NCBI GenBank assembly: GCA_051414805.1
Contig: CP166702.1
Location: 2,852,001-2,916,000 of the forward strand
Direction: 5' to 3'
DNA from: Xenophilus sp003671765
Lineage (GTDB): Bacteria > Pseudomonadota > Gammaproteobacteria > Burkholderiales > Burkholderiaceae_C
Length of the DNA: 64,000 nucleotides
The notes below the pieces were generated by a model that was given only the letters and a program-made list of their open reading frames with translations, did no database searches and was not told the DNA's origin. Positions 34,434 to 41,790 of the stretch are shown in pieces (within the stretch, counting starts at the first letter, position 1; each line of letters starts with the position of its first letter). The translations under genes were made by a program, and so were the position numbers.

Positions 34434-35443
34434 GCCGCGCGGCGCGGCGCGGCGCCGCACCCCGGCTCGCGCTGCCCGCGGGCCTGCAGGTCCTGCTGGG
34501 CGTGGCGCTGGTCGCCGGCCTGCTGTGGCTGGCGCGTGGCCTGCCGGGCGCGGCGGGCTTCTGGCGCTGGGCCCACACGCATTTCGATTTTCTTGCCCAG
34601 CCGGCCGGCTTCGGACTGTCGGAAGGCTGGCTGGCCTTCGACTCCAGCGAGCCTTTCTGGCGCGCATTCCTCGCCGGGCTGGTGAACACGCTGCGCGCGG
34701 CGGTGCCTGCGGCCGTGCTGGCGGTGCTGCTGGGCACGCTGATCGGCATCGGCCGGCTCGCGCCGCATCGGCTGGTGCGCGGCATCTGCACGGCCTACGT
34801 CGAGACGCTGCGCAACGTGCCGCTGCTGGTGCAGTTGCTGATGCTGTACTTCGCACTCACCCAACTGCTGCCGGACTCGACCGAGCCGCTGCGCATCCTG
34901 CCCGGCGTGTGGCTCAGCAAGGGGGGTCTCGCGATGCCCTGGCCGGTGGCCGAGGAGGGCGCCTTCTGGCCCAGCCGGATCGACTGGCCGGAGCCGACCA
35001 GCTTCAACGTGGTTGGCGGCGCGGCGCTGAGCCCGGAGTACCTGGCGATCGTGCTCGGCCTCGGGCTGTACACCGCCGCCTTCGTGGCCGAGATCGTGCG
35101 CGCCGGCATCCTGTCGGTGTCGGCGGGGCAGAAGCTGGCCGCGCGTGCGCTGGGCCTCGTGCCCGGACAGGAACTGCGGCTGGTCGTGCTGCCACAGGCG
35201 CTGCGCGTCATCGTGCCGGCGCTGACCAACCAGCTGCTCAGCCTGACCAAGAACTCCTCGCTGGCCGTGGCGGTGGGTTACCCCGAGCTGGTGTCGGTCG
35301 CCAACACCTCGCTCAACTCGACCGGCAAGGCCTTCGAGTGCATCGCGATCGTGATGGCGGTGTACCTCACGCTGTCGCTTCTCATCTCGGCGGCGATGGA
35401 CGTCTACAACGCCCGCGTGGCGCTGCGCGGGTGGTCCTCGTGA
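34430..35443 (+). CDS. aapQ: General L-amino acid ABC transporter permease, AapQ type
   Basis: 337 aa, larger than ordinary polar amino acid permeases because of an inserted periplasmic segment (FALTQLLPDSTEPLRILPGVWL), as in AapQ/BztB. The EAA loop (AARALGLVPGQELRLVVLPQALRVIVPALTNQLL) and NTLRAAVPAAVLAVLLGT helix are present. It overlaps aapM by GTGA. Confidence 0.92.
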   Translation: MSRAARRGAAPRLALPAGLQVLLGVALVAGLLWLARGLPGAAGFWRWAHTHFDFLAQPAGFGLSEGWLAFDSSEPFWRAFLAGLVNTLRAAVPAAVLAVLLGTLIGIGRLAPHRLVRGICTAYVETLRNVPLLVQLLMLYFALTQLLPDSTEPLRILPGVWLSKGGLAMPWPVAEEGAFWPSRIDWPEPTSFNVVGGAALSPEYLAIVLGLGLYTAAFVAEIVRAGILSVSAGQKLAARALGLVPGQELRLVVLPQALRVIVPALTNQLLSLTKNSSLAVAVGYPELVSVANTSLNSTGKAFECIAIVMAVYLTLSLLISAAMDVYNARVALRGWSS

Positions 35444-36474
35444 CCGGCTGGCGCGCGGAACTCTTCGGCTCGCCGGTGCGCGCCGCGGTGAGTCTGCTGC
35501 TGCTGGCCGCGCTGGGCTGGGCGGCCTGGCATGCCTTTGACTGGGCGCTGCTGCATGCCGTCTTCCGGCCCGACGCCGAAGCCTGCCGCGCGGCGCACCA
35601 CGGCGCCTGCTGGGGCGTGATCGCCGAGAAGTGGCGGCCGATGCTCTTCGGTCGCTATCCCTACGAGGAACAGTGGCGCCCGGCGGTCGCGGTCGCGCTG
35701 CTGTCGGCCACGACCCTGCTGAGCGCCTGGCCGCGCTGCTGGCGCTGGTGGCTGCTGCCGCTGTGGGCCGGCACGCTGGCCGTCGCGGTGCTGCTGATGT
35801 TCGGCGGCGTGGCCGGGCTGTCGCCGGTGCCCACCAACCGGTGGGGTGGGCTGCCGCTGACCATCGGCCTGGCCGTGGTCGGGCTGGCGCTGGCCTTTCC
35901 GCTGGCGCTGGTGCTCGCGCTGGCGCGGCGCTCGCCCTGGGCGGCGGTGCGCGCCCTGGCCGCGACCTACGTGGAGCTGATCCGCGGCGTGCCGCTGATC
36001 TCCGTGCTGTTCATGGCCTCGTACCTGCTGCCGCTGCTGTGGCCCGCGGGCTGGAAGCCCGACGTGCTGGTGCGCGTGCTGGCCGGCCTGAGCCTCTTCG
36101 TGGCGGCCTACCTGGCCGAGATCATCCGCGGCGGCCTGCAGGCCGTGCCGCGCGGCCAGACCGAGGCGGCAATGGCGCTGGGCTTCGGCCGCTGGCCGGT
36201 GCAGCGCGACATCGTGCTGCCGCAGGCGCTGCGCCTGGTGGTGCCGGCGCTGACCAACAACGTCGTGGGCACGCTCAAGGACACGTCGCTCGTCACCATC
36301 GTCGGCCTGTTCGAGCTGACCGGCGCGCTGGGCCTGGCGCTGGGCGGCGACCCGACCTGGCGGCCGTTCTACCTCGAGGGCTACCTCTTCATCGCGGCCG
36401 TCTACTGGGTGCTGTGCTTCGGCCTGTCGCGCTACAGCGCATGGCTGGAGCGACACCTGGCCAGCGCGCCGTGA
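35440..36474 (+). CDS. aapM: General L-amino acid ABC transporter permease, AapM type
   Basis: 344 aa with a GTG start that overlaps the aapQ stop. The N-terminal extension with CRAAHHGACWGVIAEKWRPMLFGRYP is the AapM/BztC hallmark; the EAA loop (AAMALGFGRWPVQRDIVLPQALRLVVPALTNNVV) and C-terminal SRYSAWLERHL are intact. The ATPase gene (aapP/bztD), which normally follows, is absent: the next gene is homoserine dehydrogenase. Confidence 0.92.
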   Translation: MTGWRAELFGSPVRAAVSLLLLAALGWAAWHAFDWALLHAVFRPDAEACRAAHHGACWGVIAEKWRPMLFGRYPYEEQWRPAVAVALLSATTLLSAWPRCWRWWLLPLWAGTLAVAVLLMFGGVAGLSPVPTNRWGGLPLTIGLAVVGLALAFPLALVLALARRSPWAAVRALAATYVELIRGVPLISVLFMASYLLPLLWPAGWKPDVLVRVLAGLSLFVAAYLAEIIRGGLQAVPRGQTEAAMALGFGRWPVQRDIVLPQALRLVVPALTNNVVGTLKDTSLVTIVGLFELTGALGLALGGDPTWRPFYLEGYLFIAAVYWVLCFGLSRYSAWLERHLASAP

Positions 36475-36483
36475 AACCCGGCC

Positions 36484-36489
36484 TATACT
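36484..36489 (+). promoter_or_regulatory. Possible -10 element of the hom leader
   Basis: TATACT just after the aapM stop, about 100 bases before the leader peptide. No good -35 hexamer stands at 16-18 bases upstream, so the assignment is tentative. Confidence 0.4.
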
Positions 36490-36585
36490 CGCCGCTCCAT
36501 GTCGTGCCATCCGTTCCACCGCGCATCCGCCGCCCATCCGGGCCGTGCGATGCCGTCCGCCGCCCGGCGGACACCGGACGCACGA

Positions 36586-36618
36586 ATGATGATTTCGATT
36601 ACCACCACGGCCACCTGA
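36586..36618 (+). CDS. Thr/Ile-rich leader peptide (attenuator)
   Basis: A ten-codon frame, MMISITTTAT followed by TGA: four Thr and two Ile codons, three Thr consecutive. It lies about 65 bases before an intrinsic terminator and 110 bases before homoserine dehydrogenase, as thrL does before thrA in E. coli. The frame also continues upstream to ATG codons at 36550 and 36499, so the exact start is uncertain; the Thr-rich end is common to all. Ribosome binding is weak (GGA nine bases before 36586). Confidence 0.7.
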   Translation: MMISITTTAT

Positions 36619-36711
36619 GCACGTGCAGGTGGCCCGTTCCGGCAGCCACCTGGTGATCGATCTTCCTCCAAACGACTGACCCACCCGGCCTGGCAGCCGG
36701 GTTTGTTTTTT
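36601..36711 (+). promoter_or_regulatory. Transcription attenuator of homoserine dehydrogenase
   Basis: Elements in order: Thr codons (36601-36615); a nine-base-pair hairpin GGCCACCTG (36609-36617) with CAGGTGGCC (36626-36634), whose left arm overlaps the last codons and the stop; a competing eight-base partner for the right arm, GCCACCTG at 36645-36652; then the terminator ACCCGGC-CTGGCA-GCCGGGT (36683-36702) with a T-rich tract to 36711. Stalling on Thr codons would free the right arm to pair downstream. How that pairing prevents the terminator is not resolved by eye. Confidence 0.72.
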
Positions 36712-36728
36712 GTCGTCAGGAGAAGTCC

Positions 36729-38090
36729 ATGTACCGCGATCCCGTCCCGTCCCTCGAAGCCCGCGGCCTGCTGCCGGCCGCCACCCGTGCGCTGCGCGTG
36801 GGCATGATCGGCATCGGCACCGTGGGCGGCGGCACCTTCCGCGTGCTGGCTCGCAACCAGCGCCACATCGCCGCGCGCGCCGGCCGGGGCATCGAGATCG
36901 TGGCCGTGGCGGCGCGCGACCTGGCGCGCGCGGCGCGCATCGTCGGCGCGGCGGTGCCGGTCACGGCCGATCCCTTCGAGGTGGCCGCCCACCCCGAGGT
37001 CGACGTGGTGGTCGAGGCCGCCGGCGGCACCGGGCCGGCGCGCGACTGGGTGCTGGCGGCCATCGCGCACGGCAAGCGCGTGGTGACCGCCAACAAGGCC
37101 CTGCTGGCGGTGCACGGCGAGGAGATCTTCGCGGCGGCGCGGGCGCGCGGCGTGGCTGTGGCCTACGAGGGCGCGGTGGCCGTGAGCATCCCGATCGTGA
37201 AGGCGCTGCGCGAAGGGCTCGTTGCCAACCGCGTCGAATGGCTGGCCGGCATCATCAACGGCACCAGCAACTTCATCCTGAGCAAGATGCGCGACGAGGG
37301 CATGGGCTTCGCGGACGCGCTGCGCGAGGCGCAGGCGCTCGGTTACGCCGAGGCCGACCCGGCCTTCGACGTGCAGGGCATCGACGCCGCCCACAAGCTC
37401 ACGCTGCTGGCGGCCAACGCCTTCGGCATGCCGCTGCGCTTCGCCGACGTGCAGGTCGAGGGCATCGACGGCCTGGAGGCGGCCGACGTGCGCGGCGCCG
37501 AGCAGCTCGGCTTTCGCGTCAAGCTGCTGGGCGTGGCGCGCCGCACGCCCGAGGGCGTGGAGCTGCGCGTGCAGCCCACGCTGCTGCCGGCCACGCATCT
37601 GCTGGCGCAGGTCAACGGCTCGATGAACGGCGTGATGGTCAAGGGCGACGCGGCGGGCGTGACGATGTACTACGGCGCCGGCGCCGGCGCGGAGCAGACC
37701 GCCTCGGCAGTGATTGCCGACCTGGTGGACTTGGCGCGCCTCGAGGGCGTGCCGCCGGCGCAGCAGGTGCCGCACCTCGGCGTGCACCCGCATGCCACCG
37801 AGGCGCTGCCGGTGCTGCCGCGCGCAGCGGCTCCGGGCGTGCGATGGCTGCGCGTGCCGCTGGTCGCCGGCCAGCGCCTGGACGCGCTGCAGGCCGCGTT
37901 GGCGGGGCACGGCGTGTCGCTGCAGCGGGTGGTATGGGCCGACCACACGCCCGCCGCGGCGCCCGAGGCGCTGTGCCTCACGGGGCTCCTCGTGCAGGCC
38001 ACCCTGGACGACGCGCTGCGGGCCCTGGCTACCCATCCCGCCGTGCGAGGCCCGGTCAAGGCGCTGCCCGTGGAGACGCTGGACGCCTGA
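36729..38090 (+). CDS. hom: Homoserine dehydrogenase
   Basis: 453 aa. The nucleotide-binding motif GIGTVGGGTF (residues about 28-37) follows a 20-residue N-terminal extension; VVTANKALLA, AVAVSIPIVKALREG and the signature INGTSNFILSKMRDEG with catalytic Lys (HKLTLLAANAFG region) are present; the C-terminal ACT-like regulatory domain starts near residue 365. It reduces aspartate semialdehyde to homoserine, the branch point to threonine and methionine. AGGAGAAGTCC precedes the ATG. A Thr/Ile leader peptide and terminator upstream indicate attenuation by charged tRNA(Thr) and perhaps tRNA(Ile). No threonine synthase follows, unlike the common hom-thrC order. Confidence 0.94.
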   Translation: MYRDPVPSLEARGLLPAATRALRVGMIGIGTVGGGTFRVLARNQRHIAARAGRGIEIVAVAARDLARAARIVGAAVPVTADPFEVAAHPEVDVVVEAAGGTGPARDWVLAAIAHGKRVVTANKALLAVHGEEIFAAARARGVAVAYEGAVAVSIPIVKALREGLVANRVEWLAGIINGTSNFILSKMRDEGMGFADALREAQALGYAEADPAFDVQGIDAAHKLTLLAANAFGMPLRFADVQVEGIDGLEAADVRGAEQLGFRVKLLGVARRTPEGVELRVQPTLLPATHLLAQVNGSMNGVMVKGDAAGVTMYYGAGAGAEQTASAVIADLVDLARLEGVPPAQQVPHLGVHPHATEALPVLPRAAAPGVRWLRVPLVAGQRLDALQAALAGHGVSLQRVVWADHTPAAAPEALCLTGLLVQATLDDALRALATHPAVRGPVKALPVETLDA

Positions 38091-38101
38091 TCGGCAGGGT
38101 T

Positions 38102-38118
38102 GCTATGAAATTGATAGC
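38102..38118. repeat. 17-bp palindrome family, copy e (best-preserved composite)
   Basis: GCTATGAAATTGATAGC, followed by TGCCAA and a second hairpin CGCCCGC-TGG-GCGGGCG (38125-38141), then CTGCAGCCCGATTC. It lies between the convergent ends of hom and glnD and is the clearest example of the two-hairpin form (about 60 bases). Confidence 0.85.
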
Positions 38119-38171
38119 TGCCAACGCCCGCTGGGCGGGCGCTGCAGCCCGATTCAAATCGAAACCGGCGT

Positions 38172-40793
38172 TCAGGCGTCGAGCGCTTCGAGCAGCTCCG
38201 TCTCGATCGCGAGCTGCGCCTTCTGCCCCTGCAACTCGGGCCCGCTGATGAGGAAGCTGTCTTCCACCCGCTCGCCCAGCGTGCTGACCTTGGCCAGCTG
38301 CAGGTTCAGGTGGTGCCTTGCCAGCACGCGCGCCACCGAATAGAGCAGCCCGACGCGGTCGCTGGCCGAGATACTGAGCAGCCAGCGCTGCGCCTTCTCG
38401 TCGGGCGTGAGGTTCACCCGCGGGCGGATCGGGAAGCTCTTCACCCGCCGCGAGACGCGCCCGCGGCTGGGCGGGGGCAGTTCGCCGGCGGTGTTCAGCG
38501 TCTGGGCGAGGTCGGTCTCGACCATGCTGATCAGCTCGCGGTAGTGCTCGGGCAGGAAGGTGGTCACGACCTGGAAGGTGTCCAGGGCGTAGCCGTTGCT
38601 GGCCGTGTGCACGCGCGCGTCCAGGATGCTGAAGGAGGCCTGGTCGAAGTAGCCGCAGATGCGCGCGAAGAGGTCGGGCTGGTCGGGCGTGTAGACCACC
38701 ACCTGCAGCCCTTCGCCCAGTGGCGACAGGCGCGCCCGCACGATGGCCTGCGCATGCGGGTCGACCGGCACGTTCTTCGGCGGCACGAAGCGCGACAGCT
38801 TCTTGGCGTGCCACGCGATCTCGCCCGCGTCGTGGCGCATGAAGTAGCCAACGTCCAGCGTGTCCCACAGCGCCTTGTGGGCTTCGAAGGGCAGGGCATG
38901 CAGCTTGAGTTCGGTCAAGGCCTCGCGCTTGCGGGCCTCGACCTCGGCGTCGGGGTCCGGCATGCGGCCGCCCAGCACGCGCGAGGTGGCGCGGTACAGG
39001 TCTTCCAGCAGCTTGCCCTTCCAGGCGTTCCACACGCGCGGCGAGGTGCCGCGGATGTCGGCCACCGTGAGCAGGTACAGCGCCGTGAGGTAGCGCTCGT
39101 TGCCCACGCGGCGCGCGAAGGCCGCGATCACCTCGGGGTCGGACAGGTCCTGCTTCTGCGCCACCGTGCTCATCACCAGGTGCTCGGCGACGAGGAACTC
39201 GATCAGCTTGGAGTCCTCGCGCTCGATGCCGTGCTGCCGGCAGAAGCGGTGCACGTCGCGCGCGCCCAGCTCGGAATGGTCGCCCCCGCGTCCCTTGGCG
39301 ATGTCGTGGAAGAGGGCCGCGACGTAGAGGATCCAGGGCTTGTCCCAGCCGGCCGCGAGCTGCGAGCAGAAGGGGTACTCGTGCGCATGCTCGGCGATGA
39401 AGAAGCGGCGCACGTTGCGCAGCACCATCAGGATGTGCTGGTCCACGGTGTAGACGTGGAACAGGTCGTGCTGCATCTGCCCCACGATCTTGCGGAACAC
39501 GCGCAGGTAGCGCCCCAGCACCGAGGTCTGGTTCATGAGGCGCATTGCATGGGTGATGCCGCGCGGCTCCACCAGCATGCGCATGAAGGTCACGTGGTTG
39601 ACGTGGTCGTTGCTGAAGCGCGTCCCCATCACGTGGCGTGCGTTGTAGAGCGCGCGCAGCGTGCGGGCCGACAGCCCGTTGACGCCCACGGTCTTCTGGT
39701 AGAGCAGGAAGGTCTCGAGGATCGCGTGCGGCTCGCGGATGTACAGGTCGTCGCTGGCCACCTCGATGGTGCCGGCCTTCTCGAAGAAGCGGTCGTTGAT
39801 GCGGGTGAGCGCGGCCGATTGCGGATTGAGCCGCTCGGCGATGTTGAGCATCAGGATCTCGGTCAGCTGCGACACCGCCTTGGCCGCCCAGTAGTAGCGC
39901 CGCATCAAGGCCTCGCTGGCCTTGCGCTGTCCGCCCTCGTAGCCGAAGGTGCTGGCCACCGCGGTCTGCAGGTCGAACACCAGCCGGTCCTCGCGCCGAT
40001 TGGCCACCACGTGCAGGCGCGCGCGGATCAGCGACAGCGTCGCCTCGTTGCGCTTGAGCTGCAGCACCTCGAAGGGTGTGGCCAGCCCGTTCTTCGCGTA
40101 GTCGTCCCAGCGCTGGCCGAAGCCGGCCGCCTGTGCCACCCAGCGCACGGTCTGCAGGTCGCGCAGGCCGCCGGGCGATTCCTTGCAGTTCGGCTCGAGC
40201 GCGTACGGCGTGTCGTCGTACTTGTGGTGGCGGTGCCGCATCTCCTGCGACTTGGCGGCGAAGAAGGCCTGCGGGTCGATGCTGCCGTCAAAGCGCTGGC
40301 GGAATTCGTCGTACAGGCGCCGGTTGCCGGTGATCAGGCGCGACTCCAGCAGCGAGGTCTGCACCGTCACGTCCTTGGCCGCCTCGGCCAGGCACTCATC
40401 GACGCTGCGCACGCTGGAGCCGATCTCCAGGCCTGCGTCCCAGCAGCGGCCGATGAAGGCTTCCAGCCGTTGCGGCGCGATGCCGCCGGTGTCGCCGTCG
40501 GCCGCGCCTTCGGGCGCCGAGGGCAGCAGCAGCAGCACGTCGACGTCGGAATAGGGGAACAGCTCGCCGCGGCCGTAGCCTCCCACGGCGACCAGGGCGA
40601 AGGCGTTGCCGAAGCCGGCGTCCTGCCACAGCGCGCGCAGCGCCTCGTCGGCAGCGCCGGCCATGCCGCGCAGCAGGCTGTGGATGTTGCGCACGCCGGT
40701 GGGCGAGCGCAGCCGGTCGAACAGGGCGCTCTTGCGCGCGCGCAGTTCGTCGCGCAGGGTGGCGGGCAGGTCGACGACGACGGAAAAGGCCAT
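38172..40793 (-). CDS. glnD: Bifunctional [protein-PII] uridylyltransferase/uridylyl-removing enzyme
   Basis: 873 aa, normal size. The nucleotidyltransferase motif GGYGRGELFPYSDVDVLLLL (residues 71-90, catalytic Asp83/Asp85) is followed by the GlnE-type helical region, an HD phosphohydrolase domain (AALFHDIAKGRGGDHSELG) and two C-terminal ACT domains (VVVYTPDQPDLFARICGYF and LSISASDRVGLLYSVARVLA), which sense glutamine. It uridylylates GlnB/GlnK under nitrogen limitation and removes UMP when glutamine is plentiful. It lies downstream of map on the same strand, as in many beta- and gammaproteobacteria. Confidence 0.97.
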   Translation of the reverse strand: MAFSVVVDLPATLRDELRARKSALFDRLRSPTGVRNIHSLLRGMAGAADEALRALWQDAGFGNAFALVAVGGYGRGELFPYSDVDVLLLLPSAPEGAADGDTGGIAPQRLEAFIGRCWDAGLEIGSSVRSVDECLAEAAKDVTVQTSLLESRLITGNRRLYDEFRQRFDGSIDPQAFFAAKSQEMRHRHHKYDDTPYALEPNCKESPGGLRDLQTVRWVAQAAGFGQRWDDYAKNGLATPFEVLQLKRNEATLSLIRARLHVVANRREDRLVFDLQTAVASTFGYEGGQRKASEALMRRYYWAAKAVSQLTEILMLNIAERLNPQSAALTRINDRFFEKAGTIEVASDDLYIREPHAILETFLLYQKTVGVNGLSARTLRALYNARHVMGTRFSNDHVNHVTFMRMLVEPRGITHAMRLMNQTSVLGRYLRVFRKIVGQMQHDLFHVYTVDQHILMVLRNVRRFFIAEHAHEYPFCSQLAAGWDKPWILYVAALFHDIAKGRGGDHSELGARDVHRFCRQHGIEREDSKLIEFLVAEHLVMSTVAQKQDLSDPEVIAAFARRVGNERYLTALYLLTVADIRGTSPRVWNAWKGKLLEDLYRATSRVLGGRMPDPDAEVEARKREALTELKLHALPFEAHKALWDTLDVGYFMRHDAGEIAWHAKKLSRFVPPKNVPVDPHAQAIVRARLSPLGEGLQVVVYTPDQPDLFARICGYFDQASFSILDARVHTASNGYALDTFQVVTTFLPEHYRELISMVETDLAQTLNTAGELPPPSRGRVSRRVKSFPIRPRVNLTPDEKAQRWLLSISASDRVGLLYSVARVLARHHLNLQLAKVSTLGERVEDSFLISGPELQGQKAQLAIETELLEALDA

Positions 40794-40858
40794 GCGTCAG
40801 CCTCGCGGGCTGTGGCCACAGGCGCGACGCGGCGCGGCGGGCGGGGCGGGGCGCACGG

Positions 40859-41677
40859 TCAGCCGGCGGTCACGAAGGCCGGCGGCGGCGGGCTGCCCGC
40901 CGAGAGCGTGAGCACCTCGTAGCCGGTGTCGGTGACCAGCACCGTGTGCTCCCACTGCGCGGACAGCGAGCGGTCGCGCGTGACGATGGTCCAGCCGTCG
41001 TACTTGCCGGCCTTGTGGTCTTCCTTGATGTCGCGCTTGCCCATGTTGATCATGGGCTCGATGGTGAAGATCATGCCGGGCTTGAGCTCTTCCATCGTGC
41101 CCGGGCGGCCGTAGTGCAGCACCTGCGGCTCGGCATGGAAGGTGCGGCCCACGCCGTGGCCGCAGAACTCGCGCACCACCGAGTAGCCGTTGCCCTCGGC
41201 GAACTTCTGGATCGCGTGGCCGACGTCGCCCAGGTGCGCGCCGGGCTTCACCTGCAGAATGCCGTGCCACATGGCCTCGAAGGTGACCTGGCACAGGCGC
41301 TTGGCCGCGATGGACGCGTCGCCCACCACGAACATGCGGCTGTTGTCGCCGAACCAGCCGTTGTAGATGACGGTGACATCGATGTTCATGATGTCGCCCT
41401 TCTTCAGCGGCTTGTCGTCGGGGATGCCGTGGCACACCACGTGGTTGACCGACGTGCACAGCGACTTCGGGAAGGGCACGCTGCTGGCGCCCATGTAGCC
41501 CACCGTGGCGGAGGTGGTGCCCTGCTTGACCATGTATTCGGCGGCGAGGCGGTCGATCTCGTTGGTCGTGACGCCCGGCTTCACGAAGGGCGTGAGGTAG
41601 TCCAGCACTTCGGAAGCGAGCCGGCAGGCCGTGCGCATGTCGCCCAGGCTGGCCGGATCGTGGTAGGTGATGCTCAT
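40859..41677 (-). CDS. map: Type I methionine aminopeptidase
   Basis: 272 aa. The metal ligands are visible in order: Asp of NIDVTVIYNGWFGD, second Asp of GDNSRMF, His of GHGVGRTFH, Glu of FTIEPM and Glu of QWEHTVLV; the catalytic His is in NHVVCHGIP. It removes initiator methionine after deformylation. The start at 41677 (MSITYHDP) gives the usual N-terminus. It is divergent from purL and upstream of glnD. Confidence 0.96.
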   Translation of the reverse strand: MSITYHDPASLGDMRTACRLASEVLDYLTPFVKPGVTTNEIDRLAAEYMVKQGTTSATVGYMGASSVPFPKSLCTSVNHVVCHGIPDDKPLKKGDIMNIDVTVIYNGWFGDNSRMFVVGDASIAAKRLCQVTFEAMWHGILQVKPGAHLGDVGHAIQKFAEGNGYSVVREFCGHGVGRTFHAEPQVLHYGRPGTMEELKPGMIFTIEPMINMGKRDIKEDHKAGKYDGWTIVTRDRSLSAQWEHTVLVTDTGYEVLTLSAGSPPPPAFVTAG

Positions 41678-41701
41678 CCTGCGATTATCCCATTCGGCCC
41701 G

Positions 41702-41707
41702 TAAAAT
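41702..41707 (+). promoter_or_regulatory. Possible -10 element for purL
   Basis: TAAAAT in the 113-base map-purL divergent gap, about 85 bases before the purL start. The -35 is not clear. This would leave a leader of roughly 75 bases with no evident riboswitch. Confidence 0.35.
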
Positions 41708-41790
41708 GCCGGGTTCTCCCGGATGGCCCCAGTCAGCGGCCCTTCGGGACAAGACTCCCCAAGTTCACCGGCCGCCAGGCCCCTCCATCC

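Noticed and set aside
36499..36585. Longer versions of the hom leader peptide starting at 36499 or 36550
   Set aside because: In frame, but 36499 is too near the presumed -10 element and neither has a ribosome site; the Thr-rich end that matters is the same.
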